A stretch of 64,000 nt of DNA from Zygaena filipendulae (taxonomy: Eukaryota; Arthropoda; Insecta; Lepidoptera; Zygaenidae), in contig OU015655.1 of the NCBI GenBank assembly GCA_907165275.2, positions 13,218,501 through 13,282,500 of the forward strand. Direction: 5' to 3'. The notes under the pieces are model-generated. The model searched no databases, was not told the DNA's origin, and was given only the letters and a program-made list of their open reading frames with translations. How positions within the stretch are numbered: position 1 is the stretch's first letter; each line of letters begins with the position of its first letter. Shown piece after piece: positions 12,401 through 27,400 of the stretch. The translations under genes and the position numbers were made by a program.

Positions 12401-15400
12401 AATTCGGAACCTGTGATTGTGGCGAAGCGGTCGTCGCAGCTAGCGGTGGTAAAGCATACGCGGTGTGCTGCGGTGGCGTGCCACTAATGGCATGCGGTAA
12501 AGCACAAGCAGTCGCATGCGGCGGAGCGCAGGCTGTGGCCTGCGGGTCTTGCGACAACGCATAGGCTGTGGCCTGTTGTGAAGGGCAAACCGTAGCTTGC
12601 GAATGAACGCAGGCTGTGGCCTGAGGCTCATTCTCCTGCGTCGTAGGAATATAAGGCGCGTCGTCCCTACAAAAAGAAAAAGGCTTAGTAGTACCATATT
12701 TACTTTGAGTAGTATCTACTAACCAATCTTGAACTTCATGCGCTTTAGAGCTCCTTGAAGAACTCATCTCAATAGCTGCGAGTTCGGCTTGCAACTCGAT
12801 GTCTGCCACTGCTCTTTCACGTTCAGCCGTACGTCTATCGATTTCTGCAAGGCGCCGGGCGTGTTCTGCCTTTGCAGCGAGTTGTCGTGCTTTTATGGTA
12901 GCGGTTGAACTTACACTAGAGGTAGCACTTGTATCGTGATGGCGAGAATGATGTGAATGTGGCGAACCAACGTGCTCTTCGCGAGATGTGCGGGGCGGCG
13001 CTGACGCTAGGGCGTCAGTAATAGTGGCGCTGCCCTGAAATGGAGCACTCTCCAAAGGAGTTGGTTTGGAAGCCAACATTGTTAATTCACTTTCACTTCT
13101 CGCAAGGAATTTAGATTGCGCTCTTGTTATGATGGGCATTATTACGTTTTTACTTCTGACACCAAAATAAAGAGGAAGAAAATAGCTAAGCGCAATTTTA
13201 AAATGTAAATTCCTTTATATTTTTTGACAACAAGCAGAGAAACAAAATTGTAGACATAAAAGGCAAATAATTTTAAAAATAGTATGTATAAAAAGAACTT
13301 ATAAAAGGCGGCCAGTTAGAAAAGAGGTTGGTCGTCAACAAGTTACAATCATTGAATTTTTATGAAATAAAATATCAATTTTTATTGGCTTTGTTAGCTG
13401 ATTTTTTATCAGTTATCTTCTCGTACGCAGTTTAAATGTGATAACTGGCTGATTCATGTTTATTTAAAAACTAGCTATTCCCCGCATTTTCAGTAGCGTT
13501 CATTTCGGTGTTCCCGCGGGAATTCTGGAATAAAAAGTACCCTTATACCCTTGACAACGTGTTGGTTGTATGGAAAGTTGTAGGCACTTTTTCCGTCACT
13601 TTCAACAATTACACATTTCAACCAGTTTACACAAAACCTTGACTAATTAGGTATAATTATACCTAAACCTTCCTCATTAATCACTCCACTATAAATATTG
13701 GCTAAAACTGCATGAGAATCAGTTCAGTGCTTTTCGAATTTATCGCCGACAGACAGACGCGACGGAGGAGTTCATTTTATAATATGTAGTGATATTCATC
13801 ATCGTTCCTAAAAAAATTTAAATGAAATGAAATGAAATGAAATAAACTTTATTTGTTACGACAATCGTTAATATATGAAATAACATAAACAAGCACAACC
13901 AGCGTGTCGCAACAAAACGGCAACCAGCTCAGCATAAGTCGGAAACCGGGGGGCCCGACGCTGATCTTCCGCTGGTGCCGCATGTGGCGTCACGGATGTG
14001 AGCGAAGAGAGAAAACTTAAATTATACTTTTATATTAATTTCATACATAGGAATCTCAAACAAGACAAAAATAAATCGCAAAATATGTACATAAATTACA
14101 TTATAATATTACATAAATTAAATAACAGTGTCGATATAATGTTTGAAAAAAGTGTATAATACCATATAACAATATAAACAAAACTTTATAAAATATAATA
14201 TAGCCACACCAGAAAGCGCAAAACAATAAACATACAAAAAGAAAATACAAATTATACAAAATGTTGAGTGAGGGTACCCTACCAACCAAACGACAAAAAT
14301 ATGATCAGTAGAATTAATTGATTGTTTACGTACCTATCTATAAAAAAATAACTTTATGCAAATAACTTCTGTGCAAAACTATAGGTACCTACCATTAATC
14401 CGAATATGATAAAACTTTGGTGAATCGATATGAAGATTCCTGACCACAAAAGAGTGGCATGGCGGTAAACCAAGCGGCACAGGTGGTTATGGCATAGTAA
14501 CTATTAACTAGGTACAGCTTATTATATCTATTGCCTTGTAGGTATGGATAACTTAGTTAATTATGTTTACACGATATGTAAATGGCTTTTAAGGCAAAAA
14601 CTAAATATGACTTCACTCGGCTTTTACATACTTACTGCAAAAACTGAGAATATTGTGTTATAGGTAATTTGATAGGCTTGTTTCCGGGGTATTAAAATCA
14701 AAATTCCATTTAATCCGTCTTTTAGATTAATAAAAAATATTGCAGATGTATTTTTTCGTTTTTTACGTAATCAAAAAACAACGGAGACGGCGCGTGTGAC
14801 GTCACAACGTGCTAACATTAACCTTATACCTAGTGGGAAGTAGCAACAATATATAGGCTACCTAGTTGGTAATATACCCAGTGAACGAAACTTGAACTTT
14901 CCCAAAATATATTTAAAATAATATTATTTTATACTAGCTGCTCCTCGCGGTTTCTCCGGCACTGCGTTAATTCCGGAGTTGCCGCGGAGATTCCGAGATA
15001 TTATCGTGGACAGCTGTATAGATGGAAATATTTTTAAACTTTTCGTTAATCTATTATTATAATAAAAGAGTAGAATCCGCGATTCTGTACATTGAATATT
15101 TTTACCTAAAATTGAGAGGGGTGAAAAAAGAAGAGTAACCAAGCCCAAAAAATAAAGTTTTTAAATACTTTTCTGGCTGTCTGTCTGTCTGTTCGCGATA
15201 ATCTACTGAACGGGTTGTCATGCAGTTTTCAGTAGTAGATTAAGCTAACTCTGGAGCAACATATAGGCTTTGTTTCAACGAAATAGGACATAAGGGAAAA
15301 AAGTTATCATCAGTTAAAGACTTCAGTGCAAAGCAATGGTCGAAAGCTTCGATATAATGTTGCATAACGAACACGATTAAACCTTTTAAAGATATGCATT

Positions 15401-18400
15401 TTTTTTCACACACAATGTCACACTTCTTCGACTCCCCAAACCCAAACTTTTATTTTCTATTTTATTTATCTTATTTTATTAAGGACAACAACGCCATCGT
15501 GGTCATTATAACTTTAATTATTCTGTCATAAAAAAAAAAACAACTAAAAATATTGTAAATATATAAATAATATATTGTAAATAATATTGTATGGTAGATA
15601 CTTAAAAAAGGAACAAGTAATAGCATACAGTACAGCCCATAGTGCAAGATGGTTAGTTTGGGAACAAGTGGCGCTACGCCTATATACAACCATTATTATT
15701 TTCAGAACTAGGTATAGGTACTGGATATATGCAAATTAAGATAACCTTGGGTTTGCTATTTTTAAAAGAAAGGATGAGTTTTTAGCTGTCTAATTCGGCA
15801 ACATTTCAACACATAATTTCGTTTTATTCCAATGTAAATATTTGATCAGTATCCAACCAAAGTTTTTTGAAAAATTGACAACCCGATTGCTGGAGTAGGA
15901 CATCTTGCCTATCCGCTAATCAAGAGGTTGCGGGTTCGATTCCCGATGGGGGTGAACACGGGGTTCCACTTTCCAGTCTGGGCGTGTTTATTTATTGTTC
16001 ATATAATTATAAGTAATAATTTGTAGTAGGTAGGTATACAATACCACGTTTGCTTGGACGCCATGAGCTTACAGCTTCGGTAGTGAGAGATCCAGTAAAT
16101 CTGTTATGTTGTTAAGTGGATGATTATTATTATTTAGGTACCTACATAATTATATTTCAAAATTAATTTCGATAAGCGTCGTATTTGGTATTATTATTTA
16201 TTTATTTAAGTAAATATGTATCCAGTTTTCGTATTTTAGGTACTTTAGGTATAGGACTTTTATACAGGTATTAAAAAATTACAAGCGCCAATTCATCAAT
16301 ATCATTTAATTCGATGACGCTTCCCCACAGCCACAAAGCGTTCCGTTTTTTTATCTTTTCTTAAATTGATTCTACATTATAAAACTGGAACCTAGAATAG
16401 AAATAAAAGTTCATTTCATCTCCTGCAGTAGGTAGGTAGGCACCTAATAACCTAATTAACCAGTAAAATTGTATTTGTGTTCTTTCTTTTTTTTTCTAAC
16501 CCACCGCGTGCCGCCATCTCTCCCAGTCATTATATTTTTTCGAGGTCGAACCGTCGAATAGGTACATCGTAAATTAATTGACTATAGAATAAGCTATATC
16601 TAATTTGTTACAGTAAAATTTATTGACCGGCAAATCTGCCTATTGTAGTTTTTGGGACCGGCGCACAGGCAAGCCTTTGACAACCAATGAGGTCACGGCC
16701 GGCCTTTGCACAAATATAGCGAACAAAGTCAGTCACACATGTATGCACGACGCCATCTTATCTCGTGATCTCACGACGATGATGCATTCAGATGTAACCA
16801 AAAAAAAACCGTTTACAAACGCGTGGGATCACCGCATGATTGAGTCGGTCGAATGGGGATTCGATGTCGACGTCATTGATGTTGGTACAATGAGAAGTGT
16901 GTGATGATGATCCTAATTTTGGTGTCGACCTTGGACTACAGCGAGCGGCTTGCGCACACGTTCCATCACTTGGCGATTGGGGTAGGGTTCCAGATTTAAA
17001 TTTGATAAATTTTATATATGAAAGTAGCTGTGCCCCGCGGTTTAAACCGCGTTAGTTTCGAAACTCCCGCAGGGACTCCCAATTTTTTTTAATACAAACC
17101 TTCTCCAGATAATGACGAACCTAACAAAACTGGTTGGGCTGTTACACTATAGTGTTGCGAAAATGAACGATTTTGATTCAAACAAAAACTGTATAGCTAA
17201 CTCAGTTTCATCTTTTTTTAATAATTTTTTTAACCACCGTTATACCTAAGCGTCTACAAAAATTATATAACCATAGCGTATAACACACCAAGTCGACATT
17301 AAGATCGTCTGCCGCGCTATCACACACCTCTGCATTATTATCACATGCTACAGAGAATAAATAGACACAAGTGTTATAAATCTGCAAACTTAAGTCATTA
17401 AAATAAACATTCTCGTGTCACCTTAGTACCTACCCACTCGTGGCAAAGGTAGATTCTCAATCGGTAAATATACCGACCACAGAACCACACTAAACTTGTG
17501 TTTTACGTGAAAAAGTCTTTTCCCCGATGTATTTCACGCCTGGGCCCTTATTCACTATGACCGACAACATGTCTTGCGCATAACGCGCGTACAAAAAACT
17601 CATTCCCAAACGTTCTAGATGGCAAAATATTAGAAATTATTATATTCCCTAAGAAATGCCCTAAGAAACGTAAATTATTGTATTTGAAGTGAAACTTCTT
17701 TGATTACGAGAGAAAGACAATTTTTGTGGCGCGTTATCTTAACGCGCCGTGTTATGGTCGTAGTGAATACGGGCCTGAACTACTCAACGGATCATTAAGA
17801 AATTTTGCGTTCAAAAAGAAACGTCGTCAGGAGTACAGGAAAGGACATAGAGTATTTTTTATCTCAGAATTCCCGCGGGAACTCCGAAATGAACGCGGTT
17901 GAACCCGCGGGGAACAGCTGGTAAATATAAACGGTAACTTGGAGTTAGATAGTCATAGTGACAGATTCAATCTCCTGCGAAAACTACGATAACGAAGACC
18001 TCGCGTCGGTTGTTAAAGATGGTAATAATTTCTGCTACGATTCATTAGTCATGACTCCGACCGTGGACTGTAACGTGAAAGATATACGAGACTACAGTCG
18101 CAGTCTAAGAAGCTAAGGCGCGACGCTCACTGAATATGATGTACATAGGGTCCAGGCGGAGTCGCCTGCAGTACCCACCAAATAATCCTACTATTACTAT
18201 AAATGTGAAAGTGTGGTTTGGATGAAATTTGGCATGCACGTCAGGGGTACAGAGCAGGACATAGGGTATTTTTTATCTCGGAATTTCCGCGGGAACTCCG
18301 AAATTACCGCGGGAACTGCGGGGCTCAGCTAGTACAGAATAAATAAAGATGCGACAATCTCCGCCTCCCACCAATTTCATGCCTCCTCATACCCCGCGAA

Positions 18401-21400
18401 AGTTTCTTGGTCCACTTCCACTTTACAATTTACACAGATCTATTTGATCCCACACTAAGCTTGTGTCGTGGAAATCAAGCAAACGTGGTATATACTACAC
18501 ATATTATTACATATATATTATATTATAGATATATATATATATACACACCCAGACTGGACAATGGAACCCTGTGTTCATCACACAAAGTTCACCCCCACCG
18601 GGAATCGAACCCGGAACCTCTTGATTAGCGGGCAGGCATGGTCAGGTCGTTTTTATTATTAAAAAATTTAAAAATGTTTTCGTCATAAAGGTATACGTTC
18701 GCGTCGTAAATAGGGATGTTGACTACTTTTGAAAATCAAAATTCTAATTAGTCCGTCAGTTAGAAAATAAAAAAACAATAGACACGTATTTTTTGCTTTT
18801 TTAAATAAATTAAAATATACAGAGATAAAGCGCATTAAAGTTTAGGATGAGGAGGTCGTGACGTCACTAACCGCTAAAACCGCCATACAAACTGTCAGAA
18901 TAGTATATCGCCGTTATTTTTTGATTACGTAAAAAAAGAAAAAATACGTGTTCAATATTTTTTAATAATAACTATATAATAATAGACTAAAAAATAAAAA
19001 TTAGTCAACATGCCCATTCTGATTGCGTCGCTATTCTGAGCAATTAGCGTATCCTCAATCCCACAGAAAAAAAAACTAGAGGCAATGTAGATGGAGGTAT
19101 ATGAGCAAATACTCGTACTCGTGCATAACATTATTTATATGGGTTAATTTGCCTGAAATAAATGAATTATTATATTATTATTATAACTTTCTTTGTTGAC
19201 ATCCTAAGTTGTTGTTGTTCACAATATTATAATGCATTCTCTAACCTAAAAGACAGTAACTGAGTAAAAATGTAACCAAATGACGTTTAATACATTTTTC
19301 TTTCTTATAATAAATAAATAAAAATTGTTTATTATCAGACAACTTAGTCCATAGAGGTTAGTGAAACAATGAATCTTAAAAAACTATGTTAGTAGGTATA
19401 AAATTGAGAGTTGGAAATCGAAATTCACAATTATTGAAATTTATGATAACAATAATAACACTTCACTACACACAGATCCACCCTGCGTGCAGCACATAAA
19501 GTCCACTCCCACCGGGAATCGAACCCAGCACCCCTTGATTAGCGGTCATCGCCGTTGAAACTTGAAAATACAAAAAGAAGATCACACCTGTTTCACATTT
19601 AATATCACACATCCTTATGCGTAACGAATAACATTTTGTGCAAAAACCAGCCGGCGACACTAGTTTCATATTAAGTAAACAAAGATGATGCCCTTGTTCT
19701 ATCCTCGATCCTCATAATATGACTTATGAATCTAAAAGAGTCGCGCCGATCCAACTCCCACTCCTCTACGCTCACGCCTTTATGCCGCGTCTCAACGACT
19801 TTATAACGACGATGCATGCTCTCCGTTCTGTGAGCGGTAGCCTAAAGATTTTCGTTTGAAATCTATCTTTATACGAGCAATTCTTGTATATAATCTGAAT
19901 CTCGGAAACGGCTCCAACGATTTTCATGAAATTTAGTATGCAGGGGGTTTCGGGGGCGATTAATCGATCTAGCTAGGTTTCATTTTTAGAAAAGTCGTTT
20001 TATCCGTGTTTTCAGGCAATGAAAAATGAGTGTTTGGTACCTACTGCTTTTCTACTTAACAATAGATGGCACTACTATACCCAGATATTGGGTTTTGAAA
20101 CACAAACATTGTGTCACGGTCGTGTTAGTAAATTTACGAATAAATTCTTAACAACTTTCAGTCTCGGCTGTCTAGTGATATTGTGTTTGTTAAAGAATTT
20201 ATTACTTTAGAATTACGACTAAGGCAGTAAACCTCAGGAATGAGAAGAGAATTTGATGGACCAAGTCGACAAGCGTTGCCAACACTCGTAATGGCACCAA
20301 CACGTATCCACGACTCTCCAAAGGTTTAAGAATTTTTATTTTTATCACGTTCTCCATCTTTTATGGATAGGCACTTGGAATTCGAAGATGTTTCGTTTTT
20401 TCTCCTATTTCAATCTCATTATATCCAGTGCCTAGTTAAATTAGCAAAATATGGCACATGGTCGCTAAATTTGGATCTTATTTGCCGAAAATATTACTTT
20501 TAAAACTCTAGGACGCCCACTGATTTGACTCTACGTACATCGTATTTATACATGGATACAGATAAGCAATAGTGTGTTAACCCACAGTGGAGAAATTTTG
20601 AGTAAATTAAAGTTTTAAAATTACAGCGCCATTTTCTGTAAACATTTTTTATGTTCAATATTTAATTTCATATTTAAACAATGTAATAAGGTAAACACAT
20701 AATTAAAAAACGTTCTTTAACTCTCAATAAATCGTTCTGAATCAATAACTTCATTTTGTGGGTTAACATGTTATTGCTTATCTGCGTCCACATATAGTTG
20801 TACTTAGGAAACGGTTTTCTACAATATTTCAATACAATATAAGCATTGATGTAAAAAAATATGTTGATAAGACAACACTGGCTGAACTGCTAAGTTTTTT
20901 GAATTATTTAATTTTGTAACAGAACTAGCTGTTCCGCGCAGTTATATGTATATACAGGGTGTCCCGTAAATCGACGACAAGCCAGACCCGGGTAAAAAGC
21001 TAAGTCATTACAGTAGAAAAATGTAAAAAAATAATCTTTAAAAAAATGGTCATTTATAAAAATTATAAAAATTTACACCCTGCGACGGTTCTTTAACTTC
21101 ACTTTTTTCAATTTTCTTCTTATTGTGTAATCCTGAATAGTATTTCTGAAAACTACTATTGGTGAAAATTTAAGTTTTTTCCAATATAATTTTCAAAATT
21201 ATTGCTTTCGTCAGTTTTTAATGACTTTCCGTTTTTTTCAATAGGCATAGCAATGATTTTTATATTTGTCTGTTAACAGCTGTTATGACTTAGCCTATCA
21301 CCTGGTTCTGGCTTGACGTCGATTTACGGGACACTCTGTGTATGTCACTCAGGAATAATGTAGCTATAAACGTGAAAGAATTCTTTAAATCGGGCCAGTA

Positions 21401-24400
21401 GTTTTTGAGTTTAATCGAAACAAATAAACAAAAAACCTAATTTTTCCCTTTTATACTATTAATATAGATGTCATATTTTCTAAGTTTATAGTCAAACAAG
21501 GCCAAGGTCAACCTTTTCGATTCGGTAGTAATAAATTTTGATAATTATTTAAAAAGGCCCTTAATTTCAGTCCATAATTTCCCTTGGCAACAAGTGCATT
21601 AAATAAAATACAACAAGCTTGTTGTAAATGAAAACACAATTAAATCTGATATGACGAGCGTGTCTCTGGCTCTGAACTTGAATCCCCTGACTAACGGTGA
21701 CATCACGTTCGCTAAAAACAAACGAATCTATACATCTAGTATATCTATACATACATATAAATAAAATTGAAGGATCTGTTTGTAATTCCAAATTAACAGC
21801 TTTTCACTAATTGCATATGAAAGTAGGTATATTGTCTGTTTGGCTGGACCGACTTTAACAGGATTTTCGCTGGCAAACAACTGATGTTATAAGGAGTAAC
21901 ATGGGCTACTTTTATTTTTGAAAAAAATTGTTCCTACGGAAATTCCGAAACTCACGCCGGTGAAACCGCGGGGCACAGCTAGTAAGAAATACAACAACAA
22001 AAATCTCGATACATCTAAAAAAATGCCGACGCGCGTATTTCCAATCCAATTGTTCGGAAATAGAATCTCGAACGTAAGCATTAATAGGCATGTTGATTAA
22101 TTTTTATTTTTTAGTCCGTCTTGTAGATTATTAAAAAATATTGGACACGTATTTTTTCTTTTTTTACGTAACCAAAAAATAACGGCGATATATTGAGTTA
22201 AAATTTCGCGTGACGTCACTATTCTGACAGTTTGTATGGCGGTTTTAGCGGTTAGTGACGTCACGACCCCCTGACCCTAAACTTTAATGCGCTTTATCTC
22301 TGTATATTTTAATTTATTTAAAAAAGCAAAAAATACGTGTCTATTGTTTTTTAAATTTTCTAACTGACGGACTTATTAGAATTTTGATTTTCAAAAGTAG
22401 TCCACATCCCTATTGAGCCGGTCAATCTCAATGACGAAACGCTGAAATTTGAACCCAGTTGAGGGAACGTGAAAATAACTTGTTTGATTTTTTTTCGTAT
22501 ACACAGTTTATCCGTATACCGGTAGATGGGTGAGGTATGCTCAGTTTGCACAAGTCACTGCTGAAGCGCTTGAAATTGTGGGTAGGTAGGCTAGGCTATA
22601 CTTGAATCCGTTTGCACGTGCCCGTAATAATTTTGTGTCTATTTATGTACACGCTAGAAGCTGTTACTAGGAGCTGTGTTTTAGCGATCCGTGGTGCAAT
22701 ATAATAAAACCCATTACAAGAACAAACAAACTTTCTACTTGGTAATAAATAACTTATTGTGTACTAGCTATTTGTTACGATTTCTCTCGCGCTAATATCG
22801 GAGTTCCTGTGGCAATTCCGAAACGACAATGGCATTATGTAGCATTACTAGCTGTGCCCCACGGTTTCACCCGCGGTAATTTCGGAGTTTCCGCGGGAAT
22901 TCCAGGATAAAAGTACCCTATGTCCTTCTCTGTACCCCTGACAACGTGCATGCCAAATTTCATCCAAATCCGTTCAGCCGTTTTTGCTTGATTGAGTAAC
23001 AAACATCCAAACATTCAAATATCCAAACATCCACACTTTCACATTTATAATACTAGTAGGATTATATTTATCTAACATGTTACATAGTCTGAGAGAGGAG
23101 CGCAAGAGAGACGCCTAGCTTTTTCCACTGCTGGGCTTAAATACTATATTAATAATCTATACCTACGTACTACCTATATTATAAATTTGAAAGTGTGGAT
23201 GTTTTGATGTTTGGATGTTTGCGCAATCACGCAAAAACGGCTGAACTGATTTGGATGAAATTTGGCATGTACATTGTCAGGGGTACAGAGAAGGATAGGG
23301 TACTTTTTATCCCGGAATTCTCGCGGGAACTCCGAAATTACCGCGGGTGAAACCGCGGGGCACAGCTAGTAGGGATAAACCTACATATATACGAATAAAC
23401 GGTAAGATAAAACAAAATAAACTACACAAGAGAAAAAATTAAACAAAATACATCTATGTTGTTTGTAGTTTTAGCTCTACGAGTATATACAGTTTAGCAG
23501 AGAGAACGCAGAGCTGCTCTTTATTTTAAAATCGATCATATTGTTTATTTAGGTTACTATTGCGTTACGGATTCTAAAATTATTGTTAGCATTTTCACAA
23601 AATATTCCCACAGCGGCGTCTGGGTATTCTGAGCATTATTAAAATATTATGCTGAAATATAAAATGCAAACGCCATAATGAAACAGGTGAGACAAACTTT
23701 ACAGTAGCAAGAAAACCCGCGTAAATTCGGAGTTCCCGCAGGAATTCCGTGGTAAAACTATACCTACCCTATATCCTTCTCTGTACCCCTGACAACGTGT
23801 ATGCAAAATTTCATCATGATCGGTTGAATTGTTAAGGCGTGAAAGCGTAACAAATAAATAAACTTACATTCTATAGTACCTAAGGATAGGTACAACATAA
23901 AATATCACAGCTAAGATAAGTGATACTACCTAATTTTGAGTTCATTTTGTCTCTTTCACTCCGCTTGACCCAGTAACAAGATAACATAATATAAGAAAGA
24001 TAAAATATTATAACTTTAGTAATGTTTTACTATTATCAACTGCACACATCGTGCAAGCTTTGCATGAGATAAAGTTCTTCTTCTTCTTCTTTAATAATGG
24101 CGTCTATAATTATAATTTGCCAATGACAATGTTTCTTAATAATAAAAATCTCCTAAGAATTACTTTTTAAAATTTCAACTCAACACTCAACTTGATGAAT
24201 AAAATAGAAATTGTTGTGTAAGACGATATCTGATATGAGCTAGATCCTTCAAATATTGACAAAGCGATTTATTAGAACGAATCGATTCAACAGATTTCTT
24301 GTATGTGTAGGCCACTTTTACATTGTTCCAGGCAAAGCTCTCGATCCCGACTACCTACCTAATGGGCATGTTGACTAGTTTTAAAAAATATTGGACGACG

Positions 24401-27400
24401 TCACTATCCGGACAGTTTGTATGGCGGTTTTAGCGGTTAGTGACGTCACGAACCCTCACCCTAAACTTTAGTGCGTATCTTAATCTTATCTTAATATATA
24501 TAAATCACGTGTCACGTTGTTTGTCCGCGATGGACTCCGAAACTACAGAACGGATTTTGATAAAATTTTGTAACCATTTATAATATGGTCCAACTTAAAA
24601 GATAGGATAGTTTTTGTCCCGGAATTCCCCCGGGAACTCCGGATTTAATGCGGGTAACAGCTAATCACCGTAAACTACGGTCAGGGGTAGGTACAAAGAA
24701 GGACATAGACCGCGGGAACTCCGAAATTACCGCCGATGAAATCGCGGGAGACAGCTAGTCTCTTTATATTTTAATTTATTCGAAAAAAAGGGAAAAAAAT
24801 ACGTGTCTATTGTTTTTATATTTTCTAACTGACGAACTAATTAGAATTTTGATTTTCAAAAGTAGTCCACATCCCCATTAAAGGTTTCTATAAACGTGTT
24901 TTAGGTATTTTGGGATGGGAGTGACGGCTGCCGTGGTATACTTTCGAAGCTATATTATATTATCGGCAAATATTATTATTACAGTCAACAGCAGGAATAT
25001 TTGAACGCTTTTTGTCAGTCATTGAATCGTATTGCAATAGCAATAAGGTTCAAAAGCTGACCTAAGTGACAGTTGACGTATTGCTGCTGCTGACTGTACA
25101 GTGTACATCGATACAATGTGGAAGTTTTAATACTTATCGTTAGTCTTACAATGTACGTGCACACACAATGTATATCGACTCACGGTCAATGACATTCAAG
25201 ACTCAAAAATAGGTAGAAAATATCAGCACAACTGTTATTTTCACCTTGCATCCTATGTAAAAAATCGGAATTACAATGGAAAAAATTTGCGAAGTTTACA
25301 AAATACATTAGCTAGGTAGGTAGGTACGAACAGCTGAATAAGCGAAGACCCGGCCTCGTTATATAACTCTCCTTGAAACAGCTTATATTCAAGTATTTTC
25401 TTAAGTTTACCTATACTAATGAGAAACCTACGTATATGTGATTGGCATTTATTGCCTACCAGACTTTTCGAATAGTTCGATTTATAAGATAAAAAAGGCG
25501 GAACTAAAGGCCGCTTTATTGATGACTAGCTGTCCCGCGCGGTTTCACCCACGATAATTTCGGAATTCCCACGAGAATTCGGGATTACAATATAGCCTAT
25601 GTTACTCAGGGATAATGTAGCTTTGTAATGGTGAAAGAATTTTTGAAATCGATTCAGTAGTTTTTGAGTTAAATCGTAACAAACAAACAAAAAATCATAT
25701 CTTTCCACTTTATTATATTAGTATAGAAAACGCGACGTCTGACTTCAGTTTCTAGATAAGTACATTTTATATTAATGGTAGTGGTAGCAATAAGTATATT
25801 CTCTGATTCGGAATGGATGCGGTTTGAAAGTTTAAAAGTACCTCTTTATTATTATATTATCTTTCTTCCAACTCTGAGGTCCGTATTCCAGAAGGGAACT
25901 CAGATCACGTTTCTCTTGAGATTAGTTTTAAGCTCAAATCATAACTCGAGCGTACATCTTATTATAGAATGCGTTTTAAGTTCTAATCACTTGAAATTAG
26001 TCTTTAGTAGAGATTCTGAACTCTGATTGGTTCTAATCACTTGAAACTAGTCTTGAGTAGAGATATTGAACTCTGATTGGTTGAGTGGTCTTGACATGAC
26101 AGACGTAAACAAAGATCAAATCTTTACTTGAGTATAGATTAGTACTCAAGCGTCGCTCTAGAATAAGGAAATAACTCAGCTGATTGTTGATTGATGAATG
26201 TCGTTTCAAGTAAGGTTCTAAAATTAAAGCTTTACTTGAAATCAGTTTTAAAACTAGATTCATGACTTGAGTAACCTTTTGGAATACGGACCTGACATCC
26301 TGAACATCACTGGAAAGTGGAAACATGAGCGGCTGTGACGTAGATAAAATTGACGTTTGATTGTTCCAACGAGCAAAGGCGCCTCTACCCATGTAGCGCC
26401 CGTGTGCAAACATTACCCTAGCGCCCCCTAGTAAGCGCGCGGTCAAAATGAAATAGGTACAAAGTAGGTACAAGTATGTAACACATCAAGTGACCACAAA
26501 CTGACAAACCCCAGTGGTTAATAAAATCTATTGTTTGGAGATTTTTGAAGAAGATATTTCCACCGAGTTTCCGTAGCCAGCGCCGCTCGAGCTACGCCCG
26601 TGTGCAACGCACACCCTGCACTACCCAGAGACGCTTCTGCCCACGAGACTTGAACTACACTAACACTGTACCAACTTGTCCGACACTCGTATTTCAATTT
26701 AATCCAATTCAATTTTATACAGTTCCGTTTATGGATAGCATATTAAATGTTCGACGAACCAATTCATCATCCCATATTTATTTATCTCAATCTCAATGAG
26801 TTACTATGTTTCATGTTTCAATTGAGCTTGTTATGTTAATGAGGGTCGATGGGTTTGTTTATGTGCACTGCATTCAGCGATCACTAAGTAAGTATGTTTC
26901 TCGTGTTTGCACTTTGCATAACTTGGTAGTGTTGTTACCAAGTTAGTCTGTAGTTGAAATGGCAATTTTTTTAACGATTAATTGGACATAGATAAGCAAT
27001 AGTGTGTTAACCCACACTGGAGAAATTTTGAGTAAATCGTGTTTTAAAAGTAGGAGCGCCATTTTGCATCAACATTTTTTATGTTCAATATTTAGTTACA
27101 TATTTAAGCAATGTAATAAGGTAAACACATAATTAAAAAACGTTCCCTAACTCTCAATAAATCGTTCTGAATCAATAACTTAATTTTGTCGGTTAACATG
27201 TTATTGCTTATCTGCGTCCAATTATAATTCAGTATCCGATTTAACGCTTCATCTCGAAATCCGACCGTGCTATTTCGGGACTCACACTCACTTGCGTCTA
27301 CATCTACTCATTTGTAAAATTTCCATGTGTTAGAAAAGGGCGATGGAACACATTTTTGGTACCCACGTCTACCCATTTCCACCTACCGCGACCAAACCAC

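Larger units (their letters stand above)
8065..13340 (-). mobile_element. BEL/Pao LTR retrotransposon, minus strand, young but RT-deleted
   Basis: 5276 bp with 173-bp LTRs at 8065-8237 and 13168-13340 that look identical, implying a recent insertion. Reading on the minus strand: LTR, PBS-like site, gag-protease-RT start, RNase H end, integrase, LTR. No envelope gene. Superfamily assigned from gag DUF1759-like and DUF1758-like protease regions and the integrase/DUF5641 order. It lies in the same orientation as the host gene, within intron 1. Length is short for BEL/Pao because most of RT and half of RNase H are missing. Confidence 0.88.
24361..24879 (-). mobile_element. CRE-bearing MITE interrupted by two Helitron-like insertions
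   Basis: AATGGGCATGTTGACTAG to ACATCCCCATT. One perfect TGACGTCA at 24441. The MITE body breaks at about 24480 and resumes at about 24759. Confidence 0.75.

Noticed and set aside
18534..19560. tRNA gene suggested by GGTTCGATTCCC
   Set aside because: Only box B and flanking sequence are kept, in several copies with SINE-type tails; no complete cloverleaf.
26033..26473. 146-codon minus-strand frame
   Set aside because: Most of it overlaps the TIR element at 25878-26292 and the rest has no domain or splice evidence.
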